DNA of 64,000 nt from Mangrovimonas sp. ST2L15 (GCF_001280515.1 NZ_LBIQ01000030.1:310001-374000); one strand, 5' to 3'; shown: positions 36,603 through 45,836, numbered from the stretch's first letter. Program-made: numbers and translations. The notes: generated by a model from the letters alone, not told the origin.

Positions 36603-37607
36603 CTAATTGAAATCCACCTCGTAATTTAGTCTGTTAGAAAGCGATTTTAAGGTCTTTTTAGACTTGAAGATATTGGAAAACAATTGCTTTTCCCAGCCTA
36701 TTTTTTTTGAATACTCGTTAAAACTTTCCTCACGCCATTGAAACCCATTTTTCCAAAACTTTTGAGGGGATACATAGCAAAAAGTATAATCAAAAATAAG
36801 ACTGGAATCATTGATTGATTCCTTACTTGGAATTTGGTCTGGCGCCAACAAAACAATATTATTTGCTTTGCAATTGGTTCTTATTTGGCCAATGATATTG
36901 GGATAGTCCTTCCGTAAAACATCTAGGTCAAATTCTTGATATTCTGTATTTCCAATTTTTTGAATAGGTCTAATTTGAAGTACATCAAAACTCTGCCCAT
37001 CAAAATGCTTAAATAGGTGCGTTAACTCATGAAAATTATCCTTATTGAATGTATAATTGATTCTCACCTTAAAATCATAGCGCTTCTTTAACTTGGCAAA
37101 TGCTTTAAACGCCTCATGAAATTTCTCATAGTTTGCCTTTTTCATAAACCCTTCATAGCTTTCTTTAGTAACCCCATGAAGAGAAATGGTAAATTCATTT
37201 AAACCGGCATCCAAAAGTTCCTTGATACTATCTTCGGTCAATAAATTGGCATTGGTAGTTATGGAAATATAAGGTACCTGATATTGCTTTCCCAATGCGA
37301 CAATCTTTGGCAGATTTTTATACAAAGTTGGCTCTGTACCACAACCTATCTGAAGCTTTAGAGCTCTCTTAAAAATGGCTTTAGCCACTTGCTCCAACTC
37401 TTCTTCTTTAAACTGACCTTTGAGAGTTTTCACATAATCGGCATCTGTAAAATAGCACATTTTACATCTGAGGTTACATGCTAAAACAGGGTCAAGATTA
37501 ACCGCTAAATATCGCTTGTTCAACTTATGCAATAAATAGAGTCCCAAGAATTTAACCTGGTGGCTCTTTATTTTTCTATTAAGTTGTAAAAGCTTGTAAA
37601 TATCCAT
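36603..37607 (-). CDS. Radical SAM protein of unknown reaction
   Basis: 334 residues. Cluster motif CNLRCKMCYF (Cys44, Cys48, Cys51), followed by GCGTEPTLYK and SITTNANLLTE, a SPASM-free core. No extra Cys ligands at the C-terminus. The gene follows the ferredoxin gene by 22 bases, so the small ferredoxin may feed its cluster or the two other Fe-S proteins upstream. Substrate unknown; similar proteins act on tRNA, peptides or lipids. Confidence 0.82.
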   Translation of the reverse strand: MDIYKLLQLNRKIKSHQVKFLGLYLLHKLNKRYLAVNLDPVLACNLRCKMCYFTDADYVKTLKGQFKEEELEQVAKAIFKRALKLQIGCGTEPTLYKNLPKIVALGKQYQVPYISITTNANLLTEDSIKELLDAGLNEFTISLHGVTKESYEGFMKKANYEKFHEAFKAFAKLKKRYDFKVRINYTFNKDNFHELTHLFKHFDGQSFDVLQIRPIQKIGNTEYQEFDLDVLRKDYPNIIGQIRTNCKANNIVLLAPDQIPSKESINDSSLIFDYTFCYVSPQKFWKNGFQWREESFNEYSKKIGWEKQLFSNIFKSKKTLKSLSNRLNYEVDFN

Positions 37608-37629
37608 TCGACGTAGTAGGGTTTACCTA

Positions 37630-37860
37630 TTAAACGTTTTTGACCGAAATTATTTTAACGGGACACGCCTTTGCGGCTTGATCACAGGGTTCAAAAATAG
37701 TATGGTCTGGCGACTTCAAAGTAAAGAATCCTTTTTTTTCTTGACTTCTTAGAAGTACTGACTTCCCATCCTTTTTTGACATTTGAAATTGCTCTGGTGC
37801 TAGTTCCACACAGTAATTACATCCTATGCATTTATTTCTTTGTAGGGTAACTACAACCAT
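37630..37860 (-). CDS. Small ferredoxin with one [4Fe-4S] cluster
   Basis: 76 residues. Cys11, Cys14 and Cys17 in CIGCNYCVELAP and Cys66 in AACPVKI (KACPVKII) form a single [4Fe-4S] site; Cys59 is an additional residue. It shares one base with the U32 peptidase gene and sits between it and a radical SAM gene, so electron supply to a neighbour is probable. Confidence 0.9.
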   Translation of the reverse strand: MVVVTLQRNKCIGCNYCVELAPEQFQMSKKDGKSVLLRSQEKKGFFTLKSPDHTIFEPCDQAAKACPVKIISVKNV

Positions 37861-39104
37861 TAAGCTTCCACTTTATTTTCTACAATTTTGTAGAGTTTGT
37901 CAGAAGGACGCACTCTAAAAGGAATCGGAATGGTTACTGAATCGCCTTTCCCACCTTTTTCAAGCTTTTCATCATTAACCAACATGGTATCTACGGTAAT
38001 TTCTTTGGAACCCGTGGTAGGACCTGTTATTAAAATGGTATCTCCAAGTGACAAATCATAGGCCTCGATTTTAAATTCGGCAATACTTGTTTTGGGATAA
38101 TAATGAACTCCTTTCCCTATATATACTTTCTTTTGGGTAGCATGAGACCCAGAACCTTTACTCCATTCTCCAAGTTTTTGACCTAAGTAATAACCACTCC
38201 AGAAACCTCGATTGTATACTTTTTCCAATTCTTGCATCCAACCGATCACTTTTTCTTTACTATAGGTTCCTTCTTCTATACTATCAATAGCTTCACGATA
38301 ACATTTTATAACCTGAGCCACATATTCTGGAGCTCTTCCCCTACCTTCAATTTTTAAAACCTTGATTCCAGCATCCACGACTTCTTCTAGAAAATCAATA
38401 GTACACAGATCTTTTGGAGACATGATGTACTCATTATCTATCTCCATTTCAAATCCAGACTCTTGGTCAATGACTGTATATTTTTTTCTACAATTCTGTT
38501 TACAAGCCCCTCTATTTGCTGAAGAATTATGAGAATGTAAACTCAAGTAGCATTTACCAGACACCGCCATACACAAAGCACCATGACCAAAAATTTCAAT
38601 TTCCACCAAACGTCCAGAAGGCCCTTTGATTTGTTCCTTTTCAATCTGTTCGGTAATCTTTTTGACCTGCCTTAAACTTAGCTCTCTACTTAATACCATA
38701 GTATCAGCAAACATGGCATAAAACTTTACCGTTTCAATATTGGTAATATTGATTTGCGTAGAAATATGCACCTCCATTTGATGTTCGCGAGCCATAGCTA
38801 TCACCGCCTGATCCATAGCAATGACCGCCGTAATATTTGCCTCTTTGGCCTTTTTGACAAGAGTTTTCACTATGGACAAATCATGGTCATAGATAATGGT
38901 ATTCAAAGTAAGGTAGGTTCTAACTCCTTTTTCTTGACATCTTCTGGATATTTCAGGAAGGTCGTCTAAAGTAAAGTTAATAGAAGCTCTTGCCCTCATA
39001 TTGAGTTGCTCCACTCCAAAGTATACCGAATTGGCCCCATTGTCCAAGGCTGCCTGTAAAGATTCAAAATTACCCGCCGGCGCCATTAATTCTATCTGCT
39101 GCAT
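37860..39104 (-). CDS. U32 peptidase family protein, TrhP-like
   Basis: 414 residues. Hallmarks of the U32 family: APAGNFESLQAALDNGAN at the start, GHGALCMAVSGKCYLS and RGACKQNCRKKY with the four Cys that bind an Fe-S cluster, and IEGRGRAPEYVAQVIKCYR. E. coli TrhP (YegQ) has this architecture and hydroxylates U34 of tRNAs with prephenate. The neighbouring TrhO gene belongs to the alternative oxygen-dependent route to the same modification, which strengthens a tRNA role. RlhA, a longer relative acting on 23S rRNA, is not excluded. Confidence 0.85.
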   Translation of the reverse strand: MQQIELMAPAGNFESLQAALDNGANSVYFGVEQLNMRARASINFTLDDLPEISRRCQEKGVRTYLTLNTIIYDHDLSIVKTLVKKAKEANITAVIAMDQAVIAMAREHQMEVHISTQINITNIETVKFYAMFADTMVLSRELSLRQVKKITEQIEKEQIKGPSGRLVEIEIFGHGALCMAVSGKCYLSLHSHNSSANRGACKQNCRKKYTVIDQESGFEMEIDNEYIMSPKDLCTIDFLEEVVDAGIKVLKIEGRGRAPEYVAQVIKCYREAIDSIEEGTYSKEKVIGWMQELEKVYNRGFWSGYYLGQKLGEWSKGSGSHATQKKVYIGKGVHYYPKTSIAEFKIEAYDLSLGDTILITGPTTGSKEITVDTMLVNDEKLEKGGKGDSVTIPIPFRVRPSDKLYKIVENKVEA

Positions 39105-39107
39105 AAC

Positions 39108-40187
39108 TTAGTCTTTTAACACATTGGGTTGTAATACTTCGAATATGTTTCGCAAGTCTTGCTTAAAAGGTAGGTGATCTGCTCTTCCTTTTTTGAATAT
39201 ATCATTGCTATTTCCCTGCCCTTTTCTCAAAGCCTTTTGCTCCTCATAAGGTAAATGGATGATTTCCTGGCAATTGGTTGAACAGCAATTCTCCATCTTT
39301 TCTTTACATTCATCACACTGAATAAAAAGCAGGTGGCAGGCTTCATTGGCACAATTAGTATGGGTATCTGCTGGTTTCCCACACTGATGACACTGAGCGA
39401 TAATATCTTCTGAAATGCGCTCGGAGCGTCTTTCATCAAAAACAAAATTCTTTCCTATGAATTTGTTCTCCAGTCCCTCGGCGTTAACCTGTCTAACATA
39501 GTTAATGATCCCTCCTTCCAACTGAAACACGTTTTGAAATCCACGATGTTTGTAATAGGCACTGGCCTTTTCACAACGGATTCCTCCAGTGCAATACATG
39601 ACCAAGTTTTTATCTTCTTTGTGATCTTTTAAATCGTCCTCTATGATAGGTAAAGACTCCCTGAAAGTATCTACATCAGGAGTTACCGCATTTTTGAAAT
39701 GTCCTATTTCGCTTTCATAATGGTTACGCATATCTACCAACACCGTGTTTGGGTCTTCAATAAGCTCATTGAATCTTTCGGCATTGACATGCACTCCAAT
39801 ATCAGTCACATCAAAGGTTGCGTCATTTAAACCATCGGCTACAATTTTATCACGCACTTTGACTTTCAATTTTAAAAAGGCAAAGTTGTCATGTTCTATG
39901 GCGATGTTAAGGCGTACATCCTTTAAAAAGGTGATGGTATCCAAATGGGATTTGAAGGCATCAAAATTTACGGCTGGCACTGATAATTGGGCATTTATAC
40001 CTTCGTGGGCCACATAGATTCTTCCTAGGACATCTAGTTGGTCCCATGCTAGAAACATATGGTTCCTAAATAATTCTGGATTGCCAATTTTGGCGTATGT
40101 GTAGAAAGAGATGGTAAGCCGGTCTTGACCCGCTTCCTCAATTAGTTTCGCTCTTTCTTTAGCACTTAAGTTATTGTACAGTTGCAT
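39108..40187 (-). CDS. trhO: tRNA uridine(34) hydroxylase TrhO (rhodanese-fold)
   Basis: 359 residues. N-terminal acylphosphatase-like domain (RIYVAHEGINAQLSVP), then a rhodanese domain whose active-site Cys is in VMYCTGGIRCEKASA, and a Cys-rich C-terminal tail of about 75 residues (CHQCGKPADTHTNC, CNEACHLL-type). TrhO makes 5-hydroxyuridine at position 34 using oxygen. First gene of the four-gene unit, with a TACCTTTG promoter box upstream. Confidence 0.9.
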   Translation of the reverse strand: MQLYNNLSAKERAKLIEEAGQDRLTISFYTYAKIGNPELFRNHMFLAWDQLDVLGRIYVAHEGINAQLSVPAVNFDAFKSHLDTITFLKDVRLNIAIEHDNFAFLKLKVKVRDKIVADGLNDATFDVTDIGVHVNAERFNELIEDPNTVLVDMRNHYESEIGHFKNAVTPDVDTFRESLPIIEDDLKDHKEDKNLVMYCTGGIRCEKASAYYKHRGFQNVFQLEGGIINYVRQVNAEGLENKFIGKNFVFDERRSERISEDIIAQCHQCGKPADTHTNCANEACHLLFIQCDECKEKMENCCSTNCQEIIHLPYEEQKALRKGQGNSNDIFKKGRADHLPFKQDLRNIFEVLQPNVLKD

Positions 40188-40230
40188 GCTATACCAATGG
40201 TTTAAGGTTAAAGATTAAATTTTTGAGCTG

Positions 40231-40238
40231 CAAAGGTA
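40231..40238 (-). promoter_or_regulatory. Promoter -7 box for trhO
   Basis: Minus-strand TACCTTTG, a preferred flavobacterial -7 sequence, 44 bases before the start codon. No -33 TTG at the right distance. Confidence 0.55.
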
Positions 40239-40495
40239 ATGTTTTTTAACTATTTGCATTAAAACATACCATCAAGCCTCAAAAGCGTAAGTTTTACCCA
40301 AGTTATTGTTGGTGATTTGGCAATCAAGTATGTATCTTTTTCTAAGCCTTAATGAGATTTAAAAAAAATTAATTCCGCTGCGCCCTATTGGTCCGAACCA
40401 AACTTGAACGGGGTTTAAGTAATCTCTGGTTCTTTTCATTTAAGGTACTAGCTTTTGTAGGATTTTTAATTATTTTTAGCCTGCAAAAACCAAAA

Positions 40496-40900
40496 ATGGA
40501 ACACGTCAAATTGTTTAAGCGGAGAAAACAACTATCAATTGCAATTGGAGTAGTTGGTTTACTTTTCATTTTGTTAGTCATTCTTGATCGTACGACTGAC
40601 TTAGGAATAGGTGAACATTTTCCTTTAGTGGGTTTTATTTTTGTGATCCAAATGTTCTTAAATTTTGGAAATTTCAAGAAATACTTTTTTCAATTTGACA
40701 AACAACACATCAAATGGAGATTTCCTGGTATGGCTGAACCTAAGGTTATCGTTATTTCGGAAGATTCCATGGATATTACAACCAACTGGAAAGGTGTACA
40801 AATAAACCACGAAGACCAATATTATGAGATTTTGACCGACGGTTTATGGAAAGGAGAGAAAAAGCTCATCTACAAAACATTGAAACAATATTATAGTTGA
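40496..40900 (+). CDS. Small membrane protein of unknown function
   Basis: 134 residues from MEHVKLFKRRKQ. Two hydrophobic helices at about 12-30 and 41-58 and a basic-to-acidic soluble C-terminus (WKGVQINHEDQYYEILTDG). A longer frame from a TTG at 40388 exists; its extra 36 codons add a hydrophobic segment but lack a convincing start. I do not recognise the family. It stands alone between trhO and the next small gene. Confidence 0.6.
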   Translation: MEHVKLFKRRKQLSIAIGVVGLLFILLVILDRTTDLGIGEHFPLVGFIFVIQMFLNFGNFKKYFFQFDKQHIKWRFPGMAEPKVIVISEDSMDITTNWKGVQINHEDQYYEILTDGLWKGEKKLIYKTLKQYYS

Positions 40901-41024
40901 GCCGAATACGGTCTTTTCTCACATAAATCGTTTCAAAATAGCTTAAAATGAGGTTCTTTAGCTATCTTTAATCCCATGCGGGCTTGTAAAGATCTCGTTA
41001 AAAACGCCATTGTTAAAAGACCTT

Positions 41025-41468
41025 ATGAGACTTCTTTTATTTTTAATCGCTACTTTTTTGACAATTCCTTGGACCAGTGCCCAAAAGAACATGGAAAACA
41101 GGGAGCTTGTATTTGACTCCATGGATTTGAAAATAATTCAGCGAGCCGATTCCATACTTTCGGATGCGGCCATTTGGAACAAGCATGATGACCGCCAATG
41201 TGATGATGACATAACCAATGGCAAGTACAGTTTGTTTTGTGCTCTTTTCAAAGCATCCATTGATGTTTCTGGAGAATACATCCACAGAAGGCCCAGTCTT
41301 CAAATTGTGAGGTTCACCTTGGAGAAATATGAAAACGGTCGCGTTATTAACCATAGACTTATGGATTGGAACAACCACGCTGACACTACCTTCGAAGAGG
41401 TAAAGCAAGTTTTACGGGAATCTGAAGAAGTGGTGAAACAACAACTAAACAAATCAACCAAAAACTAA
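41025..41468 (+). CDS. Secreted protein of unknown function
   Basis: 147 residues from MRLLLFLIATFLTIPWTSAQ, a clear signal peptide. The mature part is mixed alpha/beta with three cysteines' worth of possible bridges (DDRQCDDDITNGKYSLFCAL) and ends with RESEEVVKQQLNKS. Product of a conserved flavobacterial type, but I cannot name it. The next gene, a lipoprotein, begins 21 bases later, so the two may form a unit. Confidence 0.65.
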   Translation: MRLLLFLIATFLTIPWTSAQKNMENRELVFDSMDLKIIQRADSILSDAAIWNKHDDRQCDDDITNGKYSLFCALFKASIDVSGEYIHRRPSLQIVRFTLEKYENGRVINHRLMDWNNHADTTFEEVKQVLRESEEVVKQQLNKSTKN

Positions 41469-41489
41469 TTGGACATTTAAAATAGCATT

Positions 41490-42275
41490 ATGAAGTACAT
41501 TTTTCCTTTTTTGATCTTTAATCTTTTATTTCTAGGTTGCTCTAATAATCATGTTGAAAAAAAAGGCTTTCAAGTAAGTGATATCACCGAAGATGAAAGT
41601 GGTCAAAAAGTAGTTGGACTTCTCATAGACTCCCTAAAACTGGAAACTAGACCCAGAAATGTTCTTTTGACCTATAACAATGAGCACCGATTGACTCCAA
41701 TCTATAAAGTGAACTATAATAAAAAAACAAACAAACCTTTTGTGGGCTCCAATTTGTATCATTCTACTTGGAATGATGATGATAGGAAAGGAAACAATTG
41801 GAACAATAACTTCATGCCAGGTTTTGAAGCGATTTACGGTTATAACTTTGTGAACGTTTCCCATTACAACAACTTGACAAATACTGAAAACAAACTTTTT
41901 GACAAACCTGTTTTGATCAAAACCCTTTACTATCCCGCCTTTTCCAAAGACACTCTGAATTATGAGCCTGTAAAAAGAGGTTATTACATGGTATCAGTTT
42001 ATGATGAGGACTCTAACAAAGATGGTTTTATAAATATGAAGGACTTGAGAAGACTCTATCATTTTGACATAGACGGAAAGAATAAAACGACACTAATCCC
42101 GAAAACACATTCGGTCATGAGTTCGGAATATGATCCTGCCAATGACCTCATGTACGTTTTTGCAAAAAAAGACAGCAACCAAAATGGGCAAATGGAAACT
42201 GAGGAGCCCACAGACATTTTTTGGATTGATCTTAAAAACCCTGAAAAGGTGGGAAAACAATATCAAGCTGAATAA
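41490..42275 (+). CDS. Lipoprotein with two EF-hand-like calcium loops
   Basis: 261 residues. Lipobox LFLGC near residue 17. Two loops fit the EF-hand or dockerin-type pattern: residues 174-185 (D-x-N-x-D-G-x-I, Asp at 12) and 228-239 (D-x-N-x-N-G-x-M, Glu at 12). A Trp/Asn-rich segment (HSTWNDDDRKGNNWNNN) precedes them. It is probably a surface or periplasmic protein; calcium binding is inferred from the loops. No homolog comes to mind. Confidence 0.75.
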   Translation: MKYIFPFLIFNLLFLGCSNNHVEKKGFQVSDITEDESGQKVVGLLIDSLKLETRPRNVLLTYNNEHRLTPIYKVNYNKKTNKPFVGSNLYHSTWNDDDRKGNNWNNNFMPGFEAIYGYNFVNVSHYNNLTNTENKLFDKPVLIKTLYYPAFSKDTLNYEPVKRGYYMVSVYDEDSNKDGFINMKDLRRLYHFDIDGKNKTTLIPKTHSVMSSEYDPANDLMYVFAKKDSNQNGQMETEEPTDIFWIDLKNPEKVGKQYQAE

Positions 42276-42305
42276 AATAACTTCCAAAAGTCCCCATTTA
42301 TAGAG

Positions 42306-42337
42306 TTGCCGATAATTTGGGATATTGCCTATTTTTG
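42306..42337 (+). promoter_or_regulatory. Candidate promoter of the asparagine-synthase-like gene
   Basis: TTG at 42306-42308, 21-base spacer, TATTTTTG at 42330-42337. Start codon follows after 17 bases. Confidence 0.55.
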
Positions 42338-42354
42338 CTCATGTTTGAACATCT

Positions 42355-43764
42355 ATGACCCACAAACAATTTACTTTTAGGACCACCAAGCCAGAACAGA
42401 AGCAACACTGTTCTATTGTTACCATCGATAATTACTATTTACAGTTTAGCAATGACCTGAATTATACCTTTTCAGAATATAAAGGCACTTCCATCCATCT
42501 GTTAGGGAATCTTTTTGACTACATACGTACAGAGGCATCCAATCAAGAACTATTGGACACTTTAGCAAATCAACAGTCAAAGGAGGACTTTTTTAAAATG
42601 CTCAACACTTTTTATGGTGAATATGTCCTTATTCATGCCACCCAAGAATCCTTGATTGTATTGAATGATTGTTGCGCCCAAAGAGAAGTATATTATACCG
42701 AGGACTATAAGGATTTAGCTTCAGAATTACACTTCATTTCATCAACATGGGAACATCCAAAGAATCATGCTTATTATAATTCCAAGCTTTATGATCAAAA
42801 GAAATTATTTATAGGGACCACAACTCCAGACCCATCTATAAATCACTTGTCCCCTAATCATTATCTGGATTTACTGAACAAAAAAACGGTTCGTTTTTTC
42901 CCCTTTTCAAAAATAACTCCTCAATCTATCAATGATGTTGCCAATAAAGCCGCACTCATGTTGAAAGGTTATATTAAAGCTATTGCAAACAGACATCCTA
43001 TCATTCTGCCTGTTACTGGAGGATTTGATAGTCGATTACTATTCCTTGCCAGTTTATCAACGGAATGTGATTATTTTGTTTTCCAACATGATAATATGAA
43101 TGAGTCCCATTATGACATTCAAATAGCCAAAAAGTTAACTCATTTGTTCAATAAAAAACTACATGTTATTGAAGATGGAGCAACTGATATCACTTCAAAC
43201 AAAAACAATTCTTTCAAAACTGACTATCAAAAATTCATTCCTGGCAAAGTAATAATCAATGGAAACATAAGCGAGGTAGCTAGAAATTTTTTCAATTACA
43301 TTAAGCCAGTTTCTGGAATAAAACTTGCTGTTCTTAATGGTTTTTCCACCAACAACTTTGTAACAAATCATTATGATCAATGGTTGACCAAAAACCAACG
43401 CCCATTTGAAACTTTTGGTTATAACATGCTAGATATGTTTTATTGGGAAGAGAAAATGAGCAATTGGGCCGCTAGATCAAAAACAGAAAATTCCAAAGAA
43501 GGTTTAGAGGTCATGTCTCCCTTTAATTCTCGAGCACTTTTAGAACTGCTTCTTTCTACTAAAAGAAAAGACCGAGATAAGTACACAAGCAAGCTTTACC
43601 AAAAGATTATAGAAAACTTGGCGACCAACCATAAAACCATAAATGGAATCCCTACAAATCCTGATTTTGAGAGAAAAAAGGCGATGTTTCTCAAAAAAAT
43701 AGGGTTATTTCAATTTTATGATGAGATACTGTTAAAAGTAAGGATTCTGAAACGAAAGATTTGA
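42355..43764 (+). CDS. Asparagine-synthase-like protein without a catalytic N-terminal Cys
   Basis: 469 residues. The N-terminal 130 residues look like a remnant of the glutamine-amidotransferase (Ntn) fold, but Cys2 is absent (the start is MTHKQ), so glutamine would not be used. The C-terminal half is the ATP-pyrophosphatase (N-type) domain with PVTGGFDSRLLFL as PP-loop, in which SGG is TGG. Enzymes of this group make amide or peptide-like bonds, including beta-lactam and lasso-peptide cyclases, and also occur in surface polysaccharide clusters. Substrate unknown. It is followed after 71 bases by a CPBP protease gene. Confidence 0.82.
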   Translation: MTHKQFTFRTTKPEQKQHCSIVTIDNYYLQFSNDLNYTFSEYKGTSIHLLGNLFDYIRTEASNQELLDTLANQQSKEDFFKMLNTFYGEYVLIHATQESLIVLNDCCAQREVYYTEDYKDLASELHFISSTWEHPKNHAYYNSKLYDQKKLFIGTTTPDPSINHLSPNHYLDLLNKKTVRFFPFSKITPQSINDVANKAALMLKGYIKAIANRHPIILPVTGGFDSRLLFLASLSTECDYFVFQHDNMNESHYDIQIAKKLTHLFNKKLHVIEDGATDITSNKNNSFKTDYQKFIPGKVIINGNISEVARNFFNYIKPVSGIKLAVLNGFSTNNFVTNHYDQWLTKNQRPFETFGYNMLDMFYWEEKMSNWAARSKTENSKEGLEVMSPFNSRALLELLLSTKRKDRDKYTSKLYQKIIENLATNHKTINGIPTNPDFERKKAMFLKKIGLFQFYDEILLKVRILKRKI

Positions 43765-43835
43765 GAACTTCAAATCATGATTATTAAATAGTATCCTGTA
43801 AACCCCATTTTATAGGAGCACAAACTTGCTTTACT

Positions 43836-44780
43836 TTGTTAAATCCATTCAATTATAAAATTATACGTTTGACTTTAAAAAATAAAAAACACAGTTGGTT
43901 GCTAATTTCTGGAATAGGCATGTTCTGTTTAGGAATAGTAACCTCTTTTTTTGTAGACTTAAATTTAGCAGAAAACTATAAAACTTTTGAAAGTTACACT
44001 AGGGTTGGATTCCCTCTTTTTCTCGTTTTCGCAATTTTTATAGCTCCTATTTTTGAAGAATTGAGTTTTAGAGGAGGCTTTGTTCAATCCAAAATTATAA
44101 GAGCTATCTCCCTTATTGGTTTGATTATCTTTTTCTTTCTGACCCAAAGTTATTTAACCAAAGTAATTACCATTATCTATTTAGTTTTATTGATTGTTTC
44201 TTTTTTTAAGAAAGAGGTCTCTTTACTAGTCCCTTTAGCCCTACTCAACGCTTTTCTATTTGCATTATTCCATCTGGACACCGATCATTTGATAAGCTGG
44301 AATGCATTAGCTGGATTTAGCTTTAGAAGTGCTTTTGCATTTTTTGCCATTTGGATTTGTATCAATTTTAATCTATTAAAATCCATACTTTCCCATTCCG
44401 TGTGGAATTTAAGCCTAGTGTTAGTTTTTTCCTATTCCCTATTTTTCCCAGATGAAACCATTCAACATTATGAAAACGAAAACATACATGTCACTTGGAG
44501 CAGGACTTCAAAAAAGTTTCATGGAAAAGTGAACTTTCCAACTATGAACCACATAAAGGCAACAAGTTGTGAAGCTTCATTTTTATTAAAATCTGTGCTA
44601 TGGAGCGATATGACTGCAAGCCAAACAGATCAGTTCATACCTACCGAACTTTTTATGGATTATCATTTCGAAATTAAGTTAAAAGATTCTACAGCTAAAC
44701 AACCTAACTTATACCAACCCATCAAACAATTTTTACTTGATGAAGAATTATTGATGATTACAAAACCTGAAGAGAATTAA
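43836..44780 (+). CDS. CPBP-family intramembrane metalloprotease
   Basis: 314 residues with about eight hydrophobic helices. The CPBP motifs are seen: FEELSFRGGFV (EExxxR), LFALFHLD and SHSVWNLSL. Family roles include CAAX-like processing and bacteriocin maturation or immunity. Start is uncertain: TTG at 43836 is used because no ATG lies before the first helix. It ends overlapping the convergent D-amino-acid-oxidase gene by four bases. Confidence 0.8.
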   Translation: MLNPFNYKIIRLTLKNKKHSWLLISGIGMFCLGIVTSFFVDLNLAENYKTFESYTRVGFPLFLVFAIFIAPIFEELSFRGGFVQSKIIRAISLIGLIIFFFLTQSYLTKVITIIYLVLLIVSFFKKEVSLLVPLALLNAFLFALFHLDTDHLISWNALAGFSFRSAFAFFAIWICINFNLLKSILSHSVWNLSLVLVFSYSLFFPDETIQHYENENIHVTWSRTSKKFHGKVNFPTMNHIKATSCEASFLLKSVLWSDMTASQTDQFIPTELFMDYHFEIKLKDSTAKQPNLYQPIKQFLLDEELLMITKPEEN

Positions 44781-45721
44781 AGTTGCTTTTTAAAACGCTC
44801 TGCCAATTCCATGGCACACCCCCAAGCTACCGTAAAACCGGCACCACCATGACCGTAATTATGAAAAATGTTGGAGTATTCGGCATCATATTCAAACCGC
44901 ACTTCGCTCCTTAAAGGTCTCAAACCCACTAAAATTTCTAAAACTTCCGGTTGTTTCTCACTTAAGCCCGAGGTTTTCAATCGGTCCAAAATTTTTTGAG
45001 TATCGACATCATCTACTTGTTCATTATAATCATTAATATAGTCCGTCCCACCCACAATGCTATCTGTACTTCTATTGAAGATATAAGTCAGCTTGCCAGG
45101 TTCTGTTGAGTTGACACAAGATGCTCCTGTTAGCTTTTCACACCTCAGGATCTGTCCGCGCATGGGTTTTAAGTGAATATCCCGACACAAATCCTTAGCC
45201 CCCATTCCCGTGCAATTAACAACCCTGCACCCTAATGAGGCCATTTCTTGAAGCGATTTTACTTCCTTCAGGATAAATTGTCCATCAGCATCCAAAAATT
45301 TCTGAAATAAATAAGGCAAATATAAAGGCGGTTCTGCTAAAGGTACTTGAGCCAAAAAAGCATTTTCAACACCCTTTGGTAGTTCATGGTCATGGGCTTT
45401 TCTAACTTGGTCATCTGGTAAATGAGAAGTCCAAGACGTATCACTTTCAGAATTATAAACTACCATGAACGGTATGATAGACACGCCATTTTTCAGACTT
45501 ACTTCTTCTAAGTATTTCTGATAGGAATACGCAGCCCATTTATTTGCCTTTTCAATGGGATGCACTTCAAAAGGAAACCAAATAGCACCCACTTTATGGG
45601 ATAAGGTCTTTTGAAACGGTTCTTTTGAAACGATTTCGACTTGAAATCCCTTTTCCTGTAGTTGCAGAGCTGTTGTAAGCCCAACAATGCCGCTACCAAC
45701 CACCACAACTTTCTTTTGCAT
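44777..45721 (-). CDS. FAD-dependent D-amino-acid-oxidase-like enzyme
   Basis: 314 residues. FAD-binding Rossmann motif VVVGSGIVGLTTALQLQEKG at the N-terminus and the ending NIFHNYGHGGAGFTVAWGCA as in eukaryote-type D-amino-acid oxidases, with VRFEYD nearby. It would oxidise D-amino acids to keto acids, ammonia and hydrogen peroxide. Alone on its strand; promoter box TATCTTTG lies 23 bases upstream. Confidence 0.85.
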   Translation of the reverse strand: MQKKVVVVGSGIVGLTTALQLQEKGFQVEIVSKEPFQKTLSHKVGAIWFPFEVHPIEKANKWAAYSYQKYLEEVSLKNGVSIIPFMVVYNSESDTSWTSHLPDDQVRKAHDHELPKGVENAFLAQVPLAEPPLYLPYLFQKFLDADGQFILKEVKSLQEMASLGCRVVNCTGMGAKDLCRDIHLKPMRGQILRCEKLTGASCVNSTEPGKLTYIFNRSTDSIVGGTDYINDYNEQVDDVDTQKILDRLKTSGLSEKQPEVLEILVGLRPLRSEVRFEYDAEYSNIFHNYGHGGAGFTVAWGCAMELAERFKKQL

Positions 45722-45743
45722 AAGCTCTTTATCACTAAGTTTT

Positions 45744-45751
45744 CAAAGATA
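45744..45751 (-). promoter_or_regulatory. Candidate -7 box of the D-amino-acid-oxidase-like gene
   Basis: Minus-strand TATCTTTG about 23 bases before the start codon; no good -33 box seen. Confidence 0.5.
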
Positions 45752-45799
45752 TTTAAAAGCGTCTTTAAAACATTCTTTTTATTCTTGTAAAACCCCTAA

Positions 45800-45836
45800 A
45801 AACAAAAAGCACTTTATAGAAACTATAAAGTGCTTT
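45800..45836 (-). terminator. Strong terminator of the small-peptide transcript
   Basis: 14-bp perfect stem AAAGCACTTTATAG / CTATAAAGTGCTTT with loop AAA. On the minus strand it continues into GTGCTTTTTGTTTTT, a U tract. It follows the peptide stop codon by 63 bases; a nine-base pair TAACTCGTT / AACGAGTTA brackets the spacer. Confidence 0.85.

Noticed and set aside
40369-40677. 102-residue minus-strand frame opposite the small membrane protein
   Set aside because: No hydrophobic or family features; antisense to the better frame at 40496.
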